64,000 nucleotides of DNA from assembly GCF_006740045.1 (NCBI RefSeq), contig NZ_AP019749.1, positions 4,545,001-4,609,000 of the forward strand, in the 5' to 3' direction. The stretch comes from Comamonas terrigena NBRC 13299 (GTDB taxonomy: Bacteria > Pseudomonadota > Gammaproteobacteria > Burkholderiales > Burkholderiaceae_C). The position numbers and the translations under genes are program-made. How positions within the stretch are numbered: position 1 is the stretch's first letter; each line of letters begins with the position of its first letter. Below the pieces are notes generated by a model. The model searched no databases. It was given only the letters and a program-made list of their open reading frames with translations, and had not been told where the DNA came from. Below are positions 36,152 to 47,000 of this stretch, piece after piece.

Positions 36152-37033
36152 TCACCGCGACCGCGCCGGCCACAGCACCGAAGCGATGGCCACCACCATC
36201 AGGCCCACGGCCGTCCAGTCCTGCCAGTGCAGCACCTCGCCCAGCCACCAGGCTCCGCTGAACACGCCGATCACGGGAATCAGCATCACGCTCAGCGTGG
36301 AGGCCACGGGCGGCAGCGTGCGCGCCAGAAAGAACCAGGTCACCTGGGCAAAGCCGATGGCCAGCGGACCGTTGTAGAGGATGGTGGCCAGGGCCGTGGA
36401 GTCCGGCCACACCCAGCGCTCCCGCTCCAGCAGCACAGACAGCACGGTCAGCACGACGGCCGTGATCAGCACCATCCAGAACGACAGCGTCATCAGCGGC
36501 ACCGGCATGCTGGTGCGGCGCAGCAGCTGCGTGCCCAGGGCCCAGCCGGCGGCGGCGGCCAGCATCAGGCCCACGCCCACGGGGCGGCTGCCCATGGCGG
36601 CGGTTTCGTGCCACAGCAGCAACACCACGCCCAGGGCCGCAGCGACCACACCGCCCCAGGCTCGGCCGGCCAGCCGGTCGCCAAAGCAGAACGCGCCCAG
36701 CACGGCCGAAAAAATGGGCATGGTGTAGCCCAGGATGGCGGCACGCCCGCTGGACAGCAGCGGGATGGCCAGAATCATCAGGCAGTGCCAGAACAGCATA
36801 TTGGTCAGCGTCAGCGCCGCCAGCCGGCCCCAGGCGGAGCGCGGCACGGTCCAGGGCGCTTTCTGCTGCCACAGCACCGCGGCCAGCACCGGCACGGCCA
36901 GCCACATGGCCACCATGCGGAAGGTGAGCGGGGGGAAATGCGCCACCCCGACTTTCATGATGGGCCAGTTCAGCCCCCAGACGACGGTGAGCAAAACCAG
37001 CAGGACAAGTTGACGGGGCGTGAAGCGGGGCAT
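36152..37033 (-). CDS. EamA/DMT superfamily transporter
   Basis: This 293-residue inner-membrane protein has ten predicted helices arranged as two EamA repeats. The first begins [19 protein letters not shown]. The second begins near [21 protein letters not shown]. Members export amino acids or other small metabolites. Substrate is unknown and the neighbours give no clue. It is divergent from pyrF with 93 bases between the starts. Confidence 0.88.
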   Translation of the reverse strand: MPRFTPRQLVLLVLLTVVWGLNWPIMKVGVAHFPPLTFRMVAMWLAVPVLAAVLWQQKAPWTVPRSAWGRLAALTLTNMLFWHCLMILAIPLLSSGRAAILGYTMPIFSAVLGAFCFGDRLAGRAWGGVVAAALGVVLLLWHETAAMGSRPVGVGLMLAAAAGWALGTQLLRRTSMPVPLMTLSFWMVLITAVVLTVLSVLLERERWVWPDSTALATILYNGPLAIGFAQVTWFFLARTLPPVASTLSVMLIPVIGVFSGAWWLGEVLHWQDWTAVGLMVVAIASVLWPARSR

Positions 37034-37112
37034 AGGCGGCCGATTGTGCAGGCAAGAACCGGGCCACCGAGGGACACAGGTGACAGCCTGGGCGCCGATG
37101 GGCCGCCCCCTC

Positions 37113-37118
37113 TAAAAT
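37113..37118 (+). promoter_or_regulatory. candidate -10 element of pyrF, close to the start codon
   Basis: TAAAAT ends eight bases before the pyrF ATG at 37127, the same spacing as the TACAAT before purB. No Shine-Dalgarno precedes the ATG (ATCGCGCTTT). This suggests a very short or absent 5' leader; it needs transcript data. Confidence 0.4.
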
Positions 37119-37126
37119 CGCGCTTT

Positions 37127-37954
37127 ATGACTTTTCTCGACATGCTGCGCGACGCGTCCACGCGCAATGACTCCATGCTGTGCGTGGGTCTGGACCCCGA
37201 ACCCAGCCGCTTTCCCGGCGCCATGCAGGGCGATGCGTCCAAGATCTACGACTTCTGTGCAGCCATCGTCGATGCCACCTACGATCTGGTCAACAGCTTC
37301 AAGCCCCAGATCGCCTACTTCGCGGCCCACCGCGCCGAAGACCAGCTGGAAAAGCTGATGGCGCACATGCGCCGCGTCGCCCCCCATGTGCCAGTGATCC
37401 TGGACGCCAAGCGCGGCGACATCGGCTCCACCGCCGAGCAGTACGCCAAGGAAGCCTTCGAACGCTACGGTGCGGACGCCGTGACGCTCTCGCCCTTCAT
37501 GGGCTTCGACTCCATCACGCCCTACCTCAAGTACGAGGGCAAAGGCGCCTTCCTGCTGTGCCGTACCTCCAACCCCGGTGGGGACGATCTGCAGGCACAG
37601 ACCCTGGCCGACCTCCCCGGCCGGCCGCACATGTTCGAACATGTGGCCAAGCTGGCCCAGGGCCCCTGGAACACCAACGGCCAGCTGGGTCTGGTCGTGG
37701 GCGCCACCCGCCCGCAGGAGATCGAACGCGTGCGCGCCGTGGCCCCCACGCTGCCGCTGCTGATCCCCGGCGTCGGTGCCCAGGGCGGTGATGCCGTGGC
37801 CACGGTGAAGGCGGCACGCATCGGCGGCGGCCCCATCATCATCAACTCGTCGCGCGCCATCCTCTACGCATCGCAGGGCGAAGACTTTGCCCAGGCCGCA
37901 CGCGCTGCGGCCATCGCCACCCGCGCCACGCTGCAGGCCGCCGCCCGCAGCTGA
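37127..37954 (+). CDS. pyrF: orotidine 5'-phosphate decarboxylase (type 2)
   Basis: PyrF makes UMP from orotidine monophosphate, the last step of pyrimidine synthesis. The 275-residue protein belongs to the longer type-2 subfamily. [15 protein letters not shown] lies near residue 16-30. The catalytic motif [11 protein letters not shown] is at 92-102 with K95 and D98. Later come LVVGATRP and [12 protein letters not shown]. The gene is followed after 25 bases by a LysR regulator on the same strand. Confidence 0.97.
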   Translation: MTFLDMLRDASTRNDSMLCVGLDPEPSRFPGAMQGDASKIYDFCAAIVDATYDLVNSFKPQIAYFAAHRAEDQLEKLMAHMRRVAPHVPVILDAKRGDIGSTAEQYAKEAFERYGADAVTLSPFMGFDSITPYLKYEGKGAFLLCRTSNPGGDDLQAQTLADLPGRPHMFEHVAKLAQGPWNTNGQLGLVVGATRPQEIERVRAVAPTLPLLIPGVGAQGGDAVATVKAARIGGGPIIINSSRAILYASQGEDFAQAARAAAIATRATLQAAARS

Positions 37955-37979
37955 ACCCCCACCCCGCGCAGCGCCTGTT

Positions 37980-38873
37980 ATGCAGCTCAAGTGGCTGGAA
38001 GACTTTGTGGCCCTGGCGCAGGAGCGCAGCTTTACCCGTGCGGCGGAGCTGCGGCATGTGACCCACCCGGCCTTCGGCCGGCGCATCCGTGCGCTGGAGG
38101 CCTGGGCCGGCACCCCCCTGGTGGAGCGCGAAGGCAGCCCGGTGCGGCTCACGCCGGCGGGCGAGGTGTTCCTGGATTCCGCCGAACAGATCGTGCGTAC
38201 GCTGGAACAGTCGCAGGAAGAATTGCGCGCCGCGGCCGGTCGCCAGGCGCACACCATCACCCTGGCCACGGGCCGCACGCTGGCGCGCACCGTGGTCGCC
38301 GACTGGCTGATGCAGCTGCAACCGGTGCTGAACCAGCACGAACTGGTGGTGCGCACCACCTCCATGCAGCAGGCGGCGTTGATGCTGGAGCAGGGCCAGG
38401 CCGATTTTTCGCTGCTCTACCACCACCCCACGCTGGCGCCCGGACTGGACACGCGCCAGTTCCACTATCTGCATGTGGCATCGGACAAGCTGGTGCCGGT
38501 GGCCCGTGCCGATGCGACCGGCACTGCCCGCTACCGCTTTGAAAGGGGCACACCGGTGCCCTACCTGGCCTATGCACGCGCCCTGGCGCTGGGCCGGCTG
38601 GTGGAAGACCACCTGGCCAACCACCGCCAGGCCCCGCGCCTGCAGCGTCTGGTGGAGTGCGACAGTGCCGACGCGGTACACGAATACGCGCTCAAAGGCC
38701 TGGGGGTGGCCTGGCTGCCCTGGTCCATGGTGCATGCCGACTGCCGCGACGGGCGGCTGGCCGTGGCCGGGGGGGCCGCGCTGGAAATCCGCTTCGATGT
38801 GCGCATCTACCGCCCGAAAAGGCGACTGAGCCCCTCGGCCGAGGATTTCTGGCAAGCTCTGCAACCTGCTTGA
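37980..38873 (+). CDS. LysR family transcriptional regulator
   Basis: This 297-residue regulator has an N-terminal winged helix-turn-helix (LKWLEDFVALAQERSFTRAA, then HVTHPAFGRRIRALE) and a C-terminal substrate-binding-like domain. The recognition helix reads THPAFGRRI rather than the usual SQPALSRQI, which is a common variant. It lies 25 bases after pyrF and 132 bases before a Bug-type receptor gene on the same strand. It may regulate that receptor or genes elsewhere; the effector is unknown. Confidence 0.9.
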   Translation: MQLKWLEDFVALAQERSFTRAAELRHVTHPAFGRRIRALEAWAGTPLVEREGSPVRLTPAGEVFLDSAEQIVRTLEQSQEELRAAAGRQAHTITLATGRTLARTVVADWLMQLQPVLNQHELVVRTTSMQQAALMLEQGQADFSLLYHHPTLAPGLDTRQFHYLHVASDKLVPVARADATGTARYRFERGTPVPYLAYARALALGRLVEDHLANHRQAPRLQRLVECDSADAVHEYALKGLGVAWLPWSMVHADCRDGRLAVAGGAALEIRFDVRIYRPKRRLSPSAEDFWQALQPA

Positions 38874-39005
38874 TGCGTTTTTTGCATACCCTGATAACAG
38901 CACGGGCATGTGCCGTTTTGGCACCAAACTTGCTGGTGAAGATCGCACAATTCGCAACAACCTCGTTTCGAACACTCCCCCCTCCTCCCTGAAGGACAGA
39001 AATTC

Positions 39006-39977
39006 ATGACCCGCACTATCCTGCGCCGCACCGTACTGGCCTGCGGCGTGGCCCTGGTGGCCGCTCCCGCCCTGGCTGATGCTTCCTACCCCAACAAGCC
39101 CGTGACCATCGTCGTGGGCTACCCCGCCGGCGGCTCGACCGACCTGGTGGGCCGCCTGGTGGCCAACGAGATCGAAAAGCACCTGGGCCAGACCGTGGTG
39201 GTGGAAAACCTGGGCGGCGCCGGCGGCGCCATCGGTGCCCAGAAGGTCGCCAATGCCAAGCCCGATGGCTACACCCTGCTGGTGGGCGCCAACAACGAGC
39301 TGGCCATTGCCAACCTGGTGAACAAGGCCGTGAAGTACAAGATCAGCGACTTCACCCCCATCGGCATGGTGGCATCCCAGCCCATGGTGCTGGTCGCCTC
39401 GCAAAAGTCCGGCGTGAAGAACACCCGCGAATTCATCGACCTGGTGAAGGCCAAGCCCGACGCCACCAGCTACGGCTCGTCCGGCGTGGGCACGGCCCTG
39501 CACCTGGCTGGCGAAATGATGAAGGACCAGGGCAAGATCAAGATGCAGCACGTGCCCTACCGCGGCGTGCCGGCTCTGACCAATGACGTGCTGGGTAACA
39601 ACATCGAGTTCGGCGTGTTCGTGCTGTCCTCGGGCCTGCCGCTGATCAAGTCCGGCAAGGTCGTCGCCCTGGGCACCACCGAAGCCAAGCGCTACCCTGC
39701 CACGCCGGATATCCCGGCCCTGGCCGAGCAGCCCGAGTTCAAGAACGTGAACATCAACAGCTGGTTCTCGCTGATGGGCCCGGCCAACATGCCTGCCCCC
39801 GTGGTCGCCAAGATCAAGGCCGCGCTGGACAAGACCATGGCCGCCCCCGAATTCCGCAAGAAGATGGAAGACGCTGGCGCCCAGGTCATGGACCCCAAGC
39901 TGGACCCCAGCAAGTACATAAACACCGAAATCGGCAAGTACAAGAAGATCGTGGACGTGGCCAAGATCGAACTGTGA
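39006..39977 (+). CDS. Bug-type (TctC-like) tripartite tricarboxylate transporter receptor
   Basis: Bug proteins are periplasmic receptors that bind carboxylates or similar small molecules. This 323-residue protein has a signal peptide of about 25 residues (ending PALADA). Typical receptor motifs follow: YPNKPVTIVVGYPAGGSTD, then VENLGGAGGAIGAQ, KPDGYTLL and MQHVPYRGVPAL. A good AAGGAC ribosome site precedes the ATG. No tctA or tctB membrane genes are nearby, so it is an orphan receptor, as is common in this group. Its ligand is unknown. Confidence 0.92.
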   Translation: MTRTILRRTVLACGVALVAAPALADASYPNKPVTIVVGYPAGGSTDLVGRLVANEIEKHLGQTVVVENLGGAGGAIGAQKVANAKPDGYTLLVGANNELAIANLVNKAVKYKISDFTPIGMVASQPMVLVASQKSGVKNTREFIDLVKAKPDATSYGSSGVGTALHLAGEMMKDQGKIKMQHVPYRGVPALTNDVLGNNIEFGVFVLSSGLPLIKSGKVVALGTTEAKRYPATPDIPALAEQPEFKNVNINSWFSLMGPANMPAPVVAKIKAALDKTMAAPEFRKKMEDAGAQVMDPKLDPSKYINTEIGKYKKIVDVAKIEL

Positions 39978-40025
39978 TCGCCTGCGGGCAGCGCCTGGCA
40001 CAGCCCGGGCGCCTGCCGCGCATGC

Positions 40026-40057
40026 AAAGCCCCTGCTGCCCTGGCACAGGGGCTTTT
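40026..40057 (+). terminator. rho-independent terminator of the Bug receptor gene
   Basis: AAAGCCCCTG and CAGGGGCTTT form a 10-bp perfect stem around an 11-base loop, with T's following. It lies 49 bases after the stop codon at 39977. Confidence 0.8.
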
Positions 40058-40130
40058 CTACGTCTGCACCATGGTGGTGCAGCCCGCTTTCCTCCTCGGT
40101 GCCACAGGCTTCGGCGCCGGAGCCTGGATG

Positions 40131-41279
40131 TCAGACCCGCTGTACCCGCGCAGGCGACAGCACGGCCGCATCCACGCCCTGGGCCCGCAGCGTGGCATCC
40201 ACCGCCTCGCCCAGAATCAGGTTGCGTGCCAGCAGGCTGTAGCCGGCGGCGCTCTGGATGCCGTAACCGCCTTGCGCGGCCAGCCAGAAGAAGCCGGGCA
40301 GCGGCGCGGGCGACGCGTCCCAGCCCACCACCAGCTCGCCGTCTTTCACAAAGCTGCGCAGCCCGGCCCAGGTGTGGCTGGGACGGCGTATCTGCAGCGT
40401 GGTGGCCTCTTCGATGCGCCAGATGCCGGTGGCCACATCCAGCTCCTCGGGCTGCACATCGTGCGGGGTGGTGGCGTCGGCATTGGCCGGCGAACCCAGC
40501 AACTGGCCGGCGTCGGGCTTGATGTAGAAGCTTTCGTCGGCGCTGATCACCGCCGGCCAGTGCGTGGCATCCACCCCTTCCGGCACGCCGAAGGTGAAGG
40601 CACTGCGGCGCATGGGCGTCAGGCCGATCGGCACCGCCCCGGCCAGGCCGCCCAGCACATCGGCCCAGGCACCGGCGGCATTCACCACCACGGGGGCCTG
40701 CACGCTGCGGCCGTCGGCCAGCGTGACCGTCCACAGCCCTGCCGCCCGCGCCAGCGCCGTCACCTCGGCACTGCACCACAGTGCGCCGCCGACCTGGCGC
40801 AGGCCGCGCAGAAAGCCCTGGTGCAGGCCATGCACGTCGATATCGCGCGCGCCCTCGTCCAGAAAACCGTCGACGATGCCGTGCTGGAGTACCGGCACCA
40901 GTGCCTGCAGAGCGGCCGCGTCCAGGCGGCGGGCCGCAGGCGCATGCCGCAGCGCTTCGGCGTAGGCCGCATCGAGCAGCGCACGCTGCGCGGCCGTGGC
41001 GATGTAGAGCACGCCGCGCGGGCTCAGGATGGGCGCGTCGGCAAAACCGGCGGGCGGCGCGTCATAGAACGCCCGGCTGGCACGCGTCAGCGCCTGCACC
41101 TGGGCCGGTCCGTAATGCTCTTCGAACAGCGCCGCGGAGCGGCCGGTCGTGTGGTAGCCCGGCTGGGTTTCGCGCTCCAGCACCAGCACCCGCTGGCCGG
41201 CCTGCGCCAGCTGCCATCCCGCGGCTGCACCGGCCATGCCCGCCCCCACCACCACCGCATCCCAACCCGCTGTCTGCAT
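40131..41279 (-). CDS. FAD-dependent oxidoreductase (D-amino acid/glycine oxidase-like, DAO family)
   Basis: This 382-residue flavoprotein has the FAD-binding N-terminus VVVGAGMAGAAAGWQLA near residues 9-23. The typical GVLYIATAAQ strand follows. A mid-domain VVNAAGAWADVLGGLAG is present. The C-terminus has FFWLAAQGGYGIQSAAGYS. The layout fits amine or 2-hydroxy-acid oxidases of the DAO fold, such as glycine oxidase-like or D-amino acid dehydrogenase-like enzymes; the substrate cannot be decided. The start ATG at 41277-41279 is followed by MQTAGWDAVVV. It is divergent from the chemoreceptor. Confidence 0.87.
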   Translation of the reverse strand: MQTAGWDAVVVGAGMAGAAAGWQLAQAGQRVLVLERETQPGYHTTGRSAALFEEHYGPAQVQALTRASRAFYDAPPAGFADAPILSPRGVLYIATAAQRALLDAAYAEALRHAPAARRLDAAALQALVPVLQHGIVDGFLDEGARDIDVHGLHQGFLRGLRQVGGALWCSAEVTALARAAGLWTVTLADGRSVQAPVVVNAAGAWADVLGGLAGAVPIGLTPMRRSAFTFGVPEGVDATHWPAVISADESFYIKPDAGQLLGSPANADATTPHDVQPEELDVATGIWRIEEATTLQIRRPSHTWAGLRSFVKDGELVVGWDASPAPLPGFFWLAAQGGYGIQSAAGYSLLARNLILGEAVDATLRAQGVDAAVLSPARVQRV

Positions 41280-41617
41280 TGCCTGTTCTTCCTGCGGTCG
41301 GTGACCGCACTGGGCGGTGGTGCACTTGACCCCCGCCGCTGCTTCAAGATGCCCACCATACACCGGCGATGTGCTTGCCGCGTGCTACGCCTCCAGCCTG
41401 GCAGCAATCCAAGGGTTAACCCTTTGGTTTGTGGCGCAATCGACCACCGGGTGACGCTCGCACGGCCACTGGTCGCCGCACCGCAGCAAAGATGCGGATC
41501 CGCTGCCCATACTGGGAACATGGGCGCTTGCGGTCGCGCCCGGTGGGCCTTGGGGCCCTGCGGCGCGGCCCACCTGACCTGGCGCCCCATGGACTCCACC
41601 CACGCAAAGGAACCCCC
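41280..41617. other. intergenic region between the FAD oxidoreductase and the chemoreceptor, with 14-bp palindrome
   Basis: This 338-base region separates two divergent genes, so it should hold both promoters. The clearest element is AAGGGTTAACCCTT at 41411-41424, a perfect palindrome near the middle. I see no gene in it and no clear -10/-35 pair. Confidence 0.5.
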
Positions 41618-43624
41618 ATGCCGCGTTGGCTTTCACAGTTGCGCCTGTCGCAGAAATTTCTGATCCTGGGAGTGCTGGCATTGGTGATGGTGGCCATCCC
41701 CACCGGGCTGTACATCAAGGACGTGCTGGGCAATCTGCGCCACGCCGACCAGGAAGCCGCTGGCATGGCACCGCTGATGGCCATCAACCAGGCGGTGCAG
41801 CAGATCCAGCTGCACCGCGGCACCACGGCCGGCATGCTGGGCGGCGACACCGGCATGGCCAACCGCCGCCCCTCCGTGCGCGACGCCGTGAACCAGGCGC
41901 TGCAACAGGCCCAGGACGCCCTGCAACAGGCTGATGCCCCGCAGCCACTGCGCAAGCTGGCACAGACCTGGCAGGGCCTGGAGCAGAAAGTGGCCGCCCA
42001 AGCCATCACCCCTCCGCAGAGCATGGCCGAGCACACCCAGCTGGTGACCAGCCTGCACCAGCTGAGCGAGGAACTGCTGAACGCCTACGGCCTGACCCTG
42101 ACGTCCCACGCCGACATCCAGGCTCTGATCCAGTCCGCCCTGGTGCAGGCGCCCCTGCTGAGCGAAAGCCTGGGCATGGTGCGGGCCCAGGGCACGGCGG
42201 CGCTGGCGCAGAAGCAGCTCTCGCCCGAAACCCGGGGCAATATGCGCGCCCTGGTGCGCCGCATCACGGAAATCCGCGGCACCGGCAGCCGCGCCACCGA
42301 GCGCGCCATGCAGCTCAATCCCGAGTTCCGCAGCGCGCTGGGCAACGTGGTCGACACCATGCGCGCCCTCACCAGCGCCAGCCTGACGCTGGTGAACGAC
42401 CAAGTGATCGAAGCCCAGGCACTGGCCCTGCCGCCCGCCACCTACTTTGACAAACTGACCCAGGCCATCGACGCAGTGAACGCGCTGGGCACCGGTGGTG
42501 CCCAGGCACTGAGCCAGCGCCTGGAAGACGCCGCCCGCAGCCAGCGCCGGCAGCTGGTGGCGGTGGTGGCACTGCAGGCGCTGTGCCTGGTGGGTGCCGT
42601 GCTGCTGGCCCTGGCCTTTGTGCGCTCCATCACCCGCCCGCTGTCGCAGGCCGTGCAGCTGGCCCAGGCCGTGGCCGACGGCAACCTGACCGGTCACGAC
42701 GCGCCCGTGGACCGCAACGAGGTGGGCGAACTGATCGGTGCCCAGCAGCAGATGCGCGCCAGGCTGCTGCCCATCGTGCAGCAGGTGCGCCGCGGCGCGG
42801 ACAGCGTGGCCCTGGCCAGCGCGGAAATCGCCCAGGGCAACCAGGACCTGTCGTCACGCACCGAAAGCCAGGCCAGCGCGCTGGAAGAAACCGCCGCGTC
42901 CATGGAGGAACTCAGCGCCACCGTGCGCCACAACGCCGACAATGCCCGCGAAGCCAGCCGCCTGGCCGAATCCGCGCGCGATGTGGCGGTACAGGGCGGC
43001 GACGCAGTGGCGCGCGTGGTGGGCACCATGCAGGGCATCAACGACAGCAGCCGCCGGATTGCCGACATCATCAGCGTGATCGACGGCATCGCCTTCCAGA
43101 CCAACATCCTGGCACTGAACGCCGCCGTGGAAGCCGCCCGCGCCGGTGACCAGGGCCGGGGCTTTGCCGTGGTGGCCAGCGAAGTGCGGGCCCTGGCGCA
43201 GCGCAGTGCCGAAGCGGCCAAGGAGATCAAGCAGCTGATCGAAGCCAGTGTCTCCCGCGTGGGCGAAGGCAATGTGCTGGCCCAGCAGGCCGGTGCCACC
43301 ATGGGCGATGTGGTGCTGGCCATCCAGAAGGTCACGGAAATCGTCACCGCCATCAGCAGCGCCAGCCAGGAGCAGGCCTCCGGCGTGGCCCAGGTGGGCG
43401 AAGCCGTGACGCAGATGGACCAGGTCACCCAGCAGAACGCCGCCCTGGTGGAGCAAATGGCCGCCGCCGCCACCAGCCTCCACACCCAGGGTCAGGAGCT
43501 GGTGCGCGCCGTCTCGGCCTTCCGCTGGAATGGCGGGCAAGCCAGCAGCGCTCCGCCGACACCGGCCCTGGCCGGTGGCACCGTCGAGCGCCCGGCCCTG
43601 CTGCATACGCTGACCTCCGCCTGA
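41618..43624 (+). CDS. methyl-accepting chemotaxis protein
   Basis: This 668-residue chemoreceptor has a first membrane helix at about 12-34 and a mostly helical periplasmic sensor of about 260 residues. A second helix follows near residue 308-328, then a HAMP domain. The methylation/signalling domain carries the conserved hairpin tip [20 protein letters not shown]. The sensor begins with [16 protein letters not shown], which recalls NIT-type four-helix sensors, but that is only a resemblance. No C-terminal NWETF-type docking pentapeptide is present. It ends near a converging uvrA gene with a stem-loop between. Confidence 0.93.
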   Translation: MPRWLSQLRLSQKFLILGVLALVMVAIPTGLYIKDVLGNLRHADQEAAGMAPLMAINQAVQQIQLHRGTTAGMLGGDTGMANRRPSVRDAVNQALQQAQDALQQADAPQPLRKLAQTWQGLEQKVAAQAITPPQSMAEHTQLVTSLHQLSEELLNAYGLTLTSHADIQALIQSALVQAPLLSESLGMVRAQGTAALAQKQLSPETRGNMRALVRRITEIRGTGSRATERAMQLNPEFRSALGNVVDTMRALTSASLTLVNDQVIEAQALALPPATYFDKLTQAIDAVNALGTGGAQALSQRLEDAARSQRRQLVAVVALQALCLVGAVLLALAFVRSITRPLSQAVQLAQAVADGNLTGHDAPVDRNEVGELIGAQQQMRARLLPIVQQVRRGADSVALASAEIAQGNQDLSSRTESQASALEETAASMEELSATVRHNADNAREASRLAESARDVAVQGGDAVARVVGTMQGINDSSRRIADIISVIDGIAFQTNILALNAAVEAARAGDQGRGFAVVASEVRALAQRSAEAAKEIKQLIEASVSRVGEGNVLAQQAGATMGDVVLAIQKVTEIVTAISSASQEQASGVAQVGEAVTQMDQVTQQNAALVEQMAAAATSLHTQGQELVRAVSAFRWNGGQASSAPPTPALAGGTVERPALLHTLTSA

Positions 43625-43665
43625 AGCCAGGCCGCCCCGGCCGGGTCTACTGCGGCCCCATCGCT

Positions 43666-43688
43666 GGCCATCGCCAGGGGCGATGGCC
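43666..43688. repeat. 10-bp perfect stem-loop between the converging chemoreceptor and uvrA genes
   Basis: GGCCATCGCC and GGCGATGGCC pair fully around AGG. There is no T-run on either strand, so it may end transcription poorly or act as an mRNA 3' end stabiliser. Confidence 0.55.
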
Positions 43689-43735
43689 TCAACCCATCCC
43701 GGGTCCGGAATCCCCGCTGCGCCGACCCCCGGCGC

Positions 43736-46700
43736 TCACTGCTGCAGATACGGCTGCAGATAGCGGCCGGTGTGGCTGGCCGGGTTCTGCGCCACCTGCT
43801 CGGGCGTGCCCACGGCCACCACCTGGCCGCCGCCGGCGCCGCCTTCCGGCCCCATGTCGATCAGCCAGTCTGCGGTCTTGATCACGTCCAGGTTGTGCTC
43901 GATGACGACGATGGTGTTGCCCGCATCGCGCAGCTGGTGCAGCACCTTGAGCAGCAGATCCACATCGGCAAAGTGCAGGCCGGTGGTCGGCTCGTCCAGC
44001 ACATAGAGCGTGCGGCCGGTGTCGCGCTTGGACAGTTCCTGCGCCAGCTTCACGCGCTGCGCCTCACCGCCGGACAGGGTGGTGGCGCTCTGCCCCAGGC
44101 GGATATAGGACAGGCCCACGTCCAGCAGCGTCTGCAGCTTGCGCGCAATGGTCGGCACATCCTGGAAGAAGGCATGCGCATCTTCCACCGTCATCTCCAG
44201 CACGCTGGCGATGTCGCGGCCCTTCCACTGCACTTCCAGCGTTTCGCGGTTGTAGCGGCGGCCATGGCAGATGTCGCAGGGCACATAGACATCGGGCAGA
44301 AAGTGCATTTCCACCTTGACCACACCGTCGCCCTGACAGGCTTCGCAGCGACCACCGGCCACATTGAAGCTGAAGCGCCCCGGGCCGTAGCCACGTTCTC
44401 TGGCGGTATTGGTTTCGGCAAACAGGTCCCGGATGGGGGCGAACAGGCCGGTGTAGGTGGCCGGGTTGCTGCGCGGCGTGCGGCCGATAGGGGCCTGGTC
44501 GACGTTGATGACCTTGTCGAAATGCTCCAGCCCTTCCAGCGCCTCGTGCGCCGCCGGCTCGGTGCCGGCGCGGTGCAGCTGGCGTGCCACTTCGGCGTAC
44601 AGCGTGTCGTTGACCAGGGTGGATTTGCCCGAACCCGAAACACCGGTCACGCAGGTGAACAGGCCCACGGGGAAGTCCACGGTCACCTGCTGCAGATTGT
44701 GGCCCCGTGCCCCCACCACGCGCAGGGCCTGCAGCGCGTGGTGCTGGGGCGCCGCCACCCGGTCCGCGCCCGGCACCTGCGGAAAACCGCCGGCCGGTGG
44801 TGCCGCCGCCCCAGGGGCCGCGCCTGCTTCCTGCCGCAGCGGCAGCCAGGGCGTGCGCCGGCGCGGCACCTCGATGCGGCGCTCCCCGCGCAGGTACTGG
44901 CCGGTGGGGGAGGCGGGCGTGGCCGCCACTTCGTCGAACGTGCCCTGGGCCATCACCTGGCCACCATGCACACCGGCGCCCGGCCCCATGTCGATCAGCT
45001 GGTCGGCGGCGCGCATCATGTCTTCGTCGTGCTCGACCACGATCACGGTGTTGCCGATGTCCCGCAGATGCTGCAGGGTCGCAATCAGCCGGTCGTTGTC
45101 GCGCTGGTGCAGGCCGATGCTGGGCTCGTCCAGCACATACATCACGCCGGTGAGGCCGCTGCCGATCTGGCTGGCCAGACGGATGCGCTGGGCCTCACCG
45201 CCGCTCAGGGTGTCGGCGCTGCGGTTCAGGCTCAGATAGCCCAGGCCCACATCGTTCAAAAAGCGCAGGCGCGCGGCGATCTCGCCCACCACCTTGGCGG
45301 CGATATCGGCCTTGGCTCCCTGCAGCTGCAGCGTCTCGGACCAGGTCTGGGCGCTGGCCAGGGTGTCACCACCGATCTCATAGATGGCCTTGCGCTGCGC
45401 GCCCTCGCCTACGCGCACAAAGCGCGCCTCGCGGCGCAGGCGGGTGCCATGGCAGTCCGGGCACACGGCCGTGCTGCGCAGCTTGGCCAGGTCGTCGCGC
45501 ACCACCTGGGAATCGGTTTCGCGCCAGCGGCGCTGGATGTTGGGGATGATGCCTTCGAAGGGGTGGCTTTTGACCAGTGTCTCGCCCTTGCGCGCACCGC
45601 TGTCGAACTGGTAGGTGAAGGCAATGTCTTCCTCACCCGAGCCCCACAGGATGACCTGCTGCACGGCCTCTGGCAGCTCGTCGAACGGCGTCTCCACGCT
45701 CACCTCGTGGTGCAGCGCCACGCTCTCCAGCATCGAGAAGTAGTAGCCATTGCGCCGGTCCCAGCCCTTGATGGCGCCGCTGGCCAGGCTGAGCGTGGGA
45801 AAGGCCACCACCCGCTCCACATCGAACGTCTCGCTCATGCCCAGACCGTCGCAGCTGGGGCAGGCGCCCTGGGGCGAGTTGAAGGAGAACAGGCGCGGCT
45901 CCAGCTCCGGCAGCGAGTAGGTGCACCGGGGGCAGGCAAAGCGGCTGCTGAACAGGTGTTCCTGGCCCCCATCCATTTCCAGCACCACGATGCGGCCGTT
46001 GGCCGCCGCACCGCCGATGCGCAGCGCTGCCTCGATGCTTTCCGCCAGGCGCTGCTGCACATCGGCACGCACCTTGAGGCGGTCCACCACCACATCCACA
46101 TCGTGGCGGGCGTTCTTGTCCAGCTGCGGCAGATTGGCCGCGTCCACCACCGCACCGTCGATGCGAAAGCGGATATAGCCCTGGGCCTGCATCTGTGTGA
46201 ACAGCTCGGCGAACTCCCCTTTTTTGCCCCGTGCCACCGGCGCCAGCACCATGATGCGGGTCTCTTCCGGCAGGGCCAGCACGCTGTCCACCATCTGGCT
46301 GACGGTCTGGGACTGCAGCGGCAGGTCGTGGTCCGGGCAGTAGGGCGTACCGGCGCGGGCATAGAGCAGGCGCAGGTAGTCGTTGATCTCGGTCACCGTA
46401 CCCACGGTGGAGCGCGGGTTGTGGCTGGCGGCCTTCTGCTCGATGGCAATCGCCGGCGACAGACCTTCGATCAGATCGACATCGGGCTTGTCCAGCCGGC
46501 CCAGGAACTGGCGCGCATAGGCCGACAGGCTCTCCACATAGCGGCGCTGGCCCTCGGCGTACAGCGTGTCGAACGCCAGGCTGGACTTGCCCGAGCCGGA
46601 CAGCCCCGTCAGCACCACCAGCTGGTTGCGCGGGATGTCCAGATCGATGTTCTTCAGATTGTGCGTGCGCGCACCGCGCACGCTGATGCAGGCATGGCCG

Positions 46701-46777
46701 GCCACGGCGCCCAGATAGCGGCCATGGTCCTGCGGTGCCGCAGGCACCGGACGGGAAGAAGAGGATTTCGGGTTCAC
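43736..46777 (-). CDS. uvrA: excinuclease ABC subunit A
   Basis: UvrA recognises bulky DNA damage and loads UvrB in nucleotide excision repair. It has two ABC ATPase cassettes: the N-terminal Walker [16 protein letters not shown] with signature [14 protein letters not shown], and the C-terminal Walker [16 protein letters not shown] with [14 protein letters not shown]. Zinc-finger cysteines are visible in CPRCTYSL and CPSCDGLG, and in CEACQGDG and CDICHG. The protein is about 1,013 residues, longer than E. coli UvrA, partly from a Pro/Ala-rich linker between the cassettes. The start is uncertain: GTG at 46777, or GTG at 46837 with a better ribosome site. It is divergent from an MFS gene. Confidence 0.96.
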   Translation of the reverse strand: MNPKSSSSRPVPAAPQDHGRYLGAVAGHACISVRGARTHNLKNIDLDIPRNQLVVLTGLSGSGKSSLAFDTLYAEGQRRYVESLSAYARQFLGRLDKPDVDLIEGLSPAIAIEQKAASHNPRSTVGTVTEINDYLRLLYARAGTPYCPDHDLPLQSQTVSQMVDSVLALPEETRIMVLAPVARGKKGEFAELFTQMQAQGYIRFRIDGAVVDAANLPQLDKNARHDVDVVVDRLKVRADVQQRLAESIEAALRIGGAAANGRIVVLEMDGGQEHLFSSRFACPRCTYSLPELEPRLFSFNSPQGACPSCDGLGMSETFDVERVVAFPTLSLASGAIKGWDRRNGYYFSMLESVALHHEVSVETPFDELPEAVQQVILWGSGEEDIAFTYQFDSGARKGETLVKSHPFEGIIPNIQRRWRETDSQVVRDDLAKLRSTAVCPDCHGTRLRREARFVRVGEGAQRKAIYEIGGDTLASAQTWSETLQLQGAKADIAAKVVGEIAARLRFLNDVGLGYLSLNRSADTLSGGEAQRIRLASQIGSGLTGVMYVLDEPSIGLHQRDNDRLIATLQHLRDIGNTVIVVEHDEDMMRAADQLIDMGPGAGVHGGQVMAQGTFDEVAATPASPTGQYLRGERRIEVPRRRTPWLPLRQEAGAAPGAAAPPAGGFPQVPGADRVAAPQHHALQALRVVGARGHNLQQVTVDFPVGLFTCVTGVSGSGKSTLVNDTLYAEVARQLHRAGTEPAAHEALEGLEHFDKVINVDQAPIGRTPRSNPATYTGLFAPIRDLFAETNTARERGYGPGRFSFNVAGGRCEACQGDGVVKVEMHFLPDVYVPCDICHGRRYNRETLEVQWKGRDIASVLEMTVEDAHAFFQDVPTIARKLQTLLDVGLSYIRLGQSATTLSGGEAQRVKLAQELSKRDTGRTLYVLDEPTTGLHFADVDLLLKVLHQLRDAGNTIVVIEHNLDVIKTADWLIDMGPEGGAGGGQVVAVGTPEQVAQNPASHTGRYLQPYLQQ

Positions 46778-47000
46778 GCAAACAGCTTTCTTGACGCGGC
46801 CCCCGCCACGGGGAAACCCACCATGATAGAGATTCACTCACAGCCCTGCCTGGCGCCCTCCTGCCGGATGACCGACAATGGCACGCTGCAAGGGGGCATC
46901 TCCCTGCCCGTGTCTCCTGTTTTCCACACCTGCCTGTTTTCGCGTGTCCGCTTCTTCCGCATCTTCTTCCACCGCATCCACACCGGCGCCATCGACCCGG

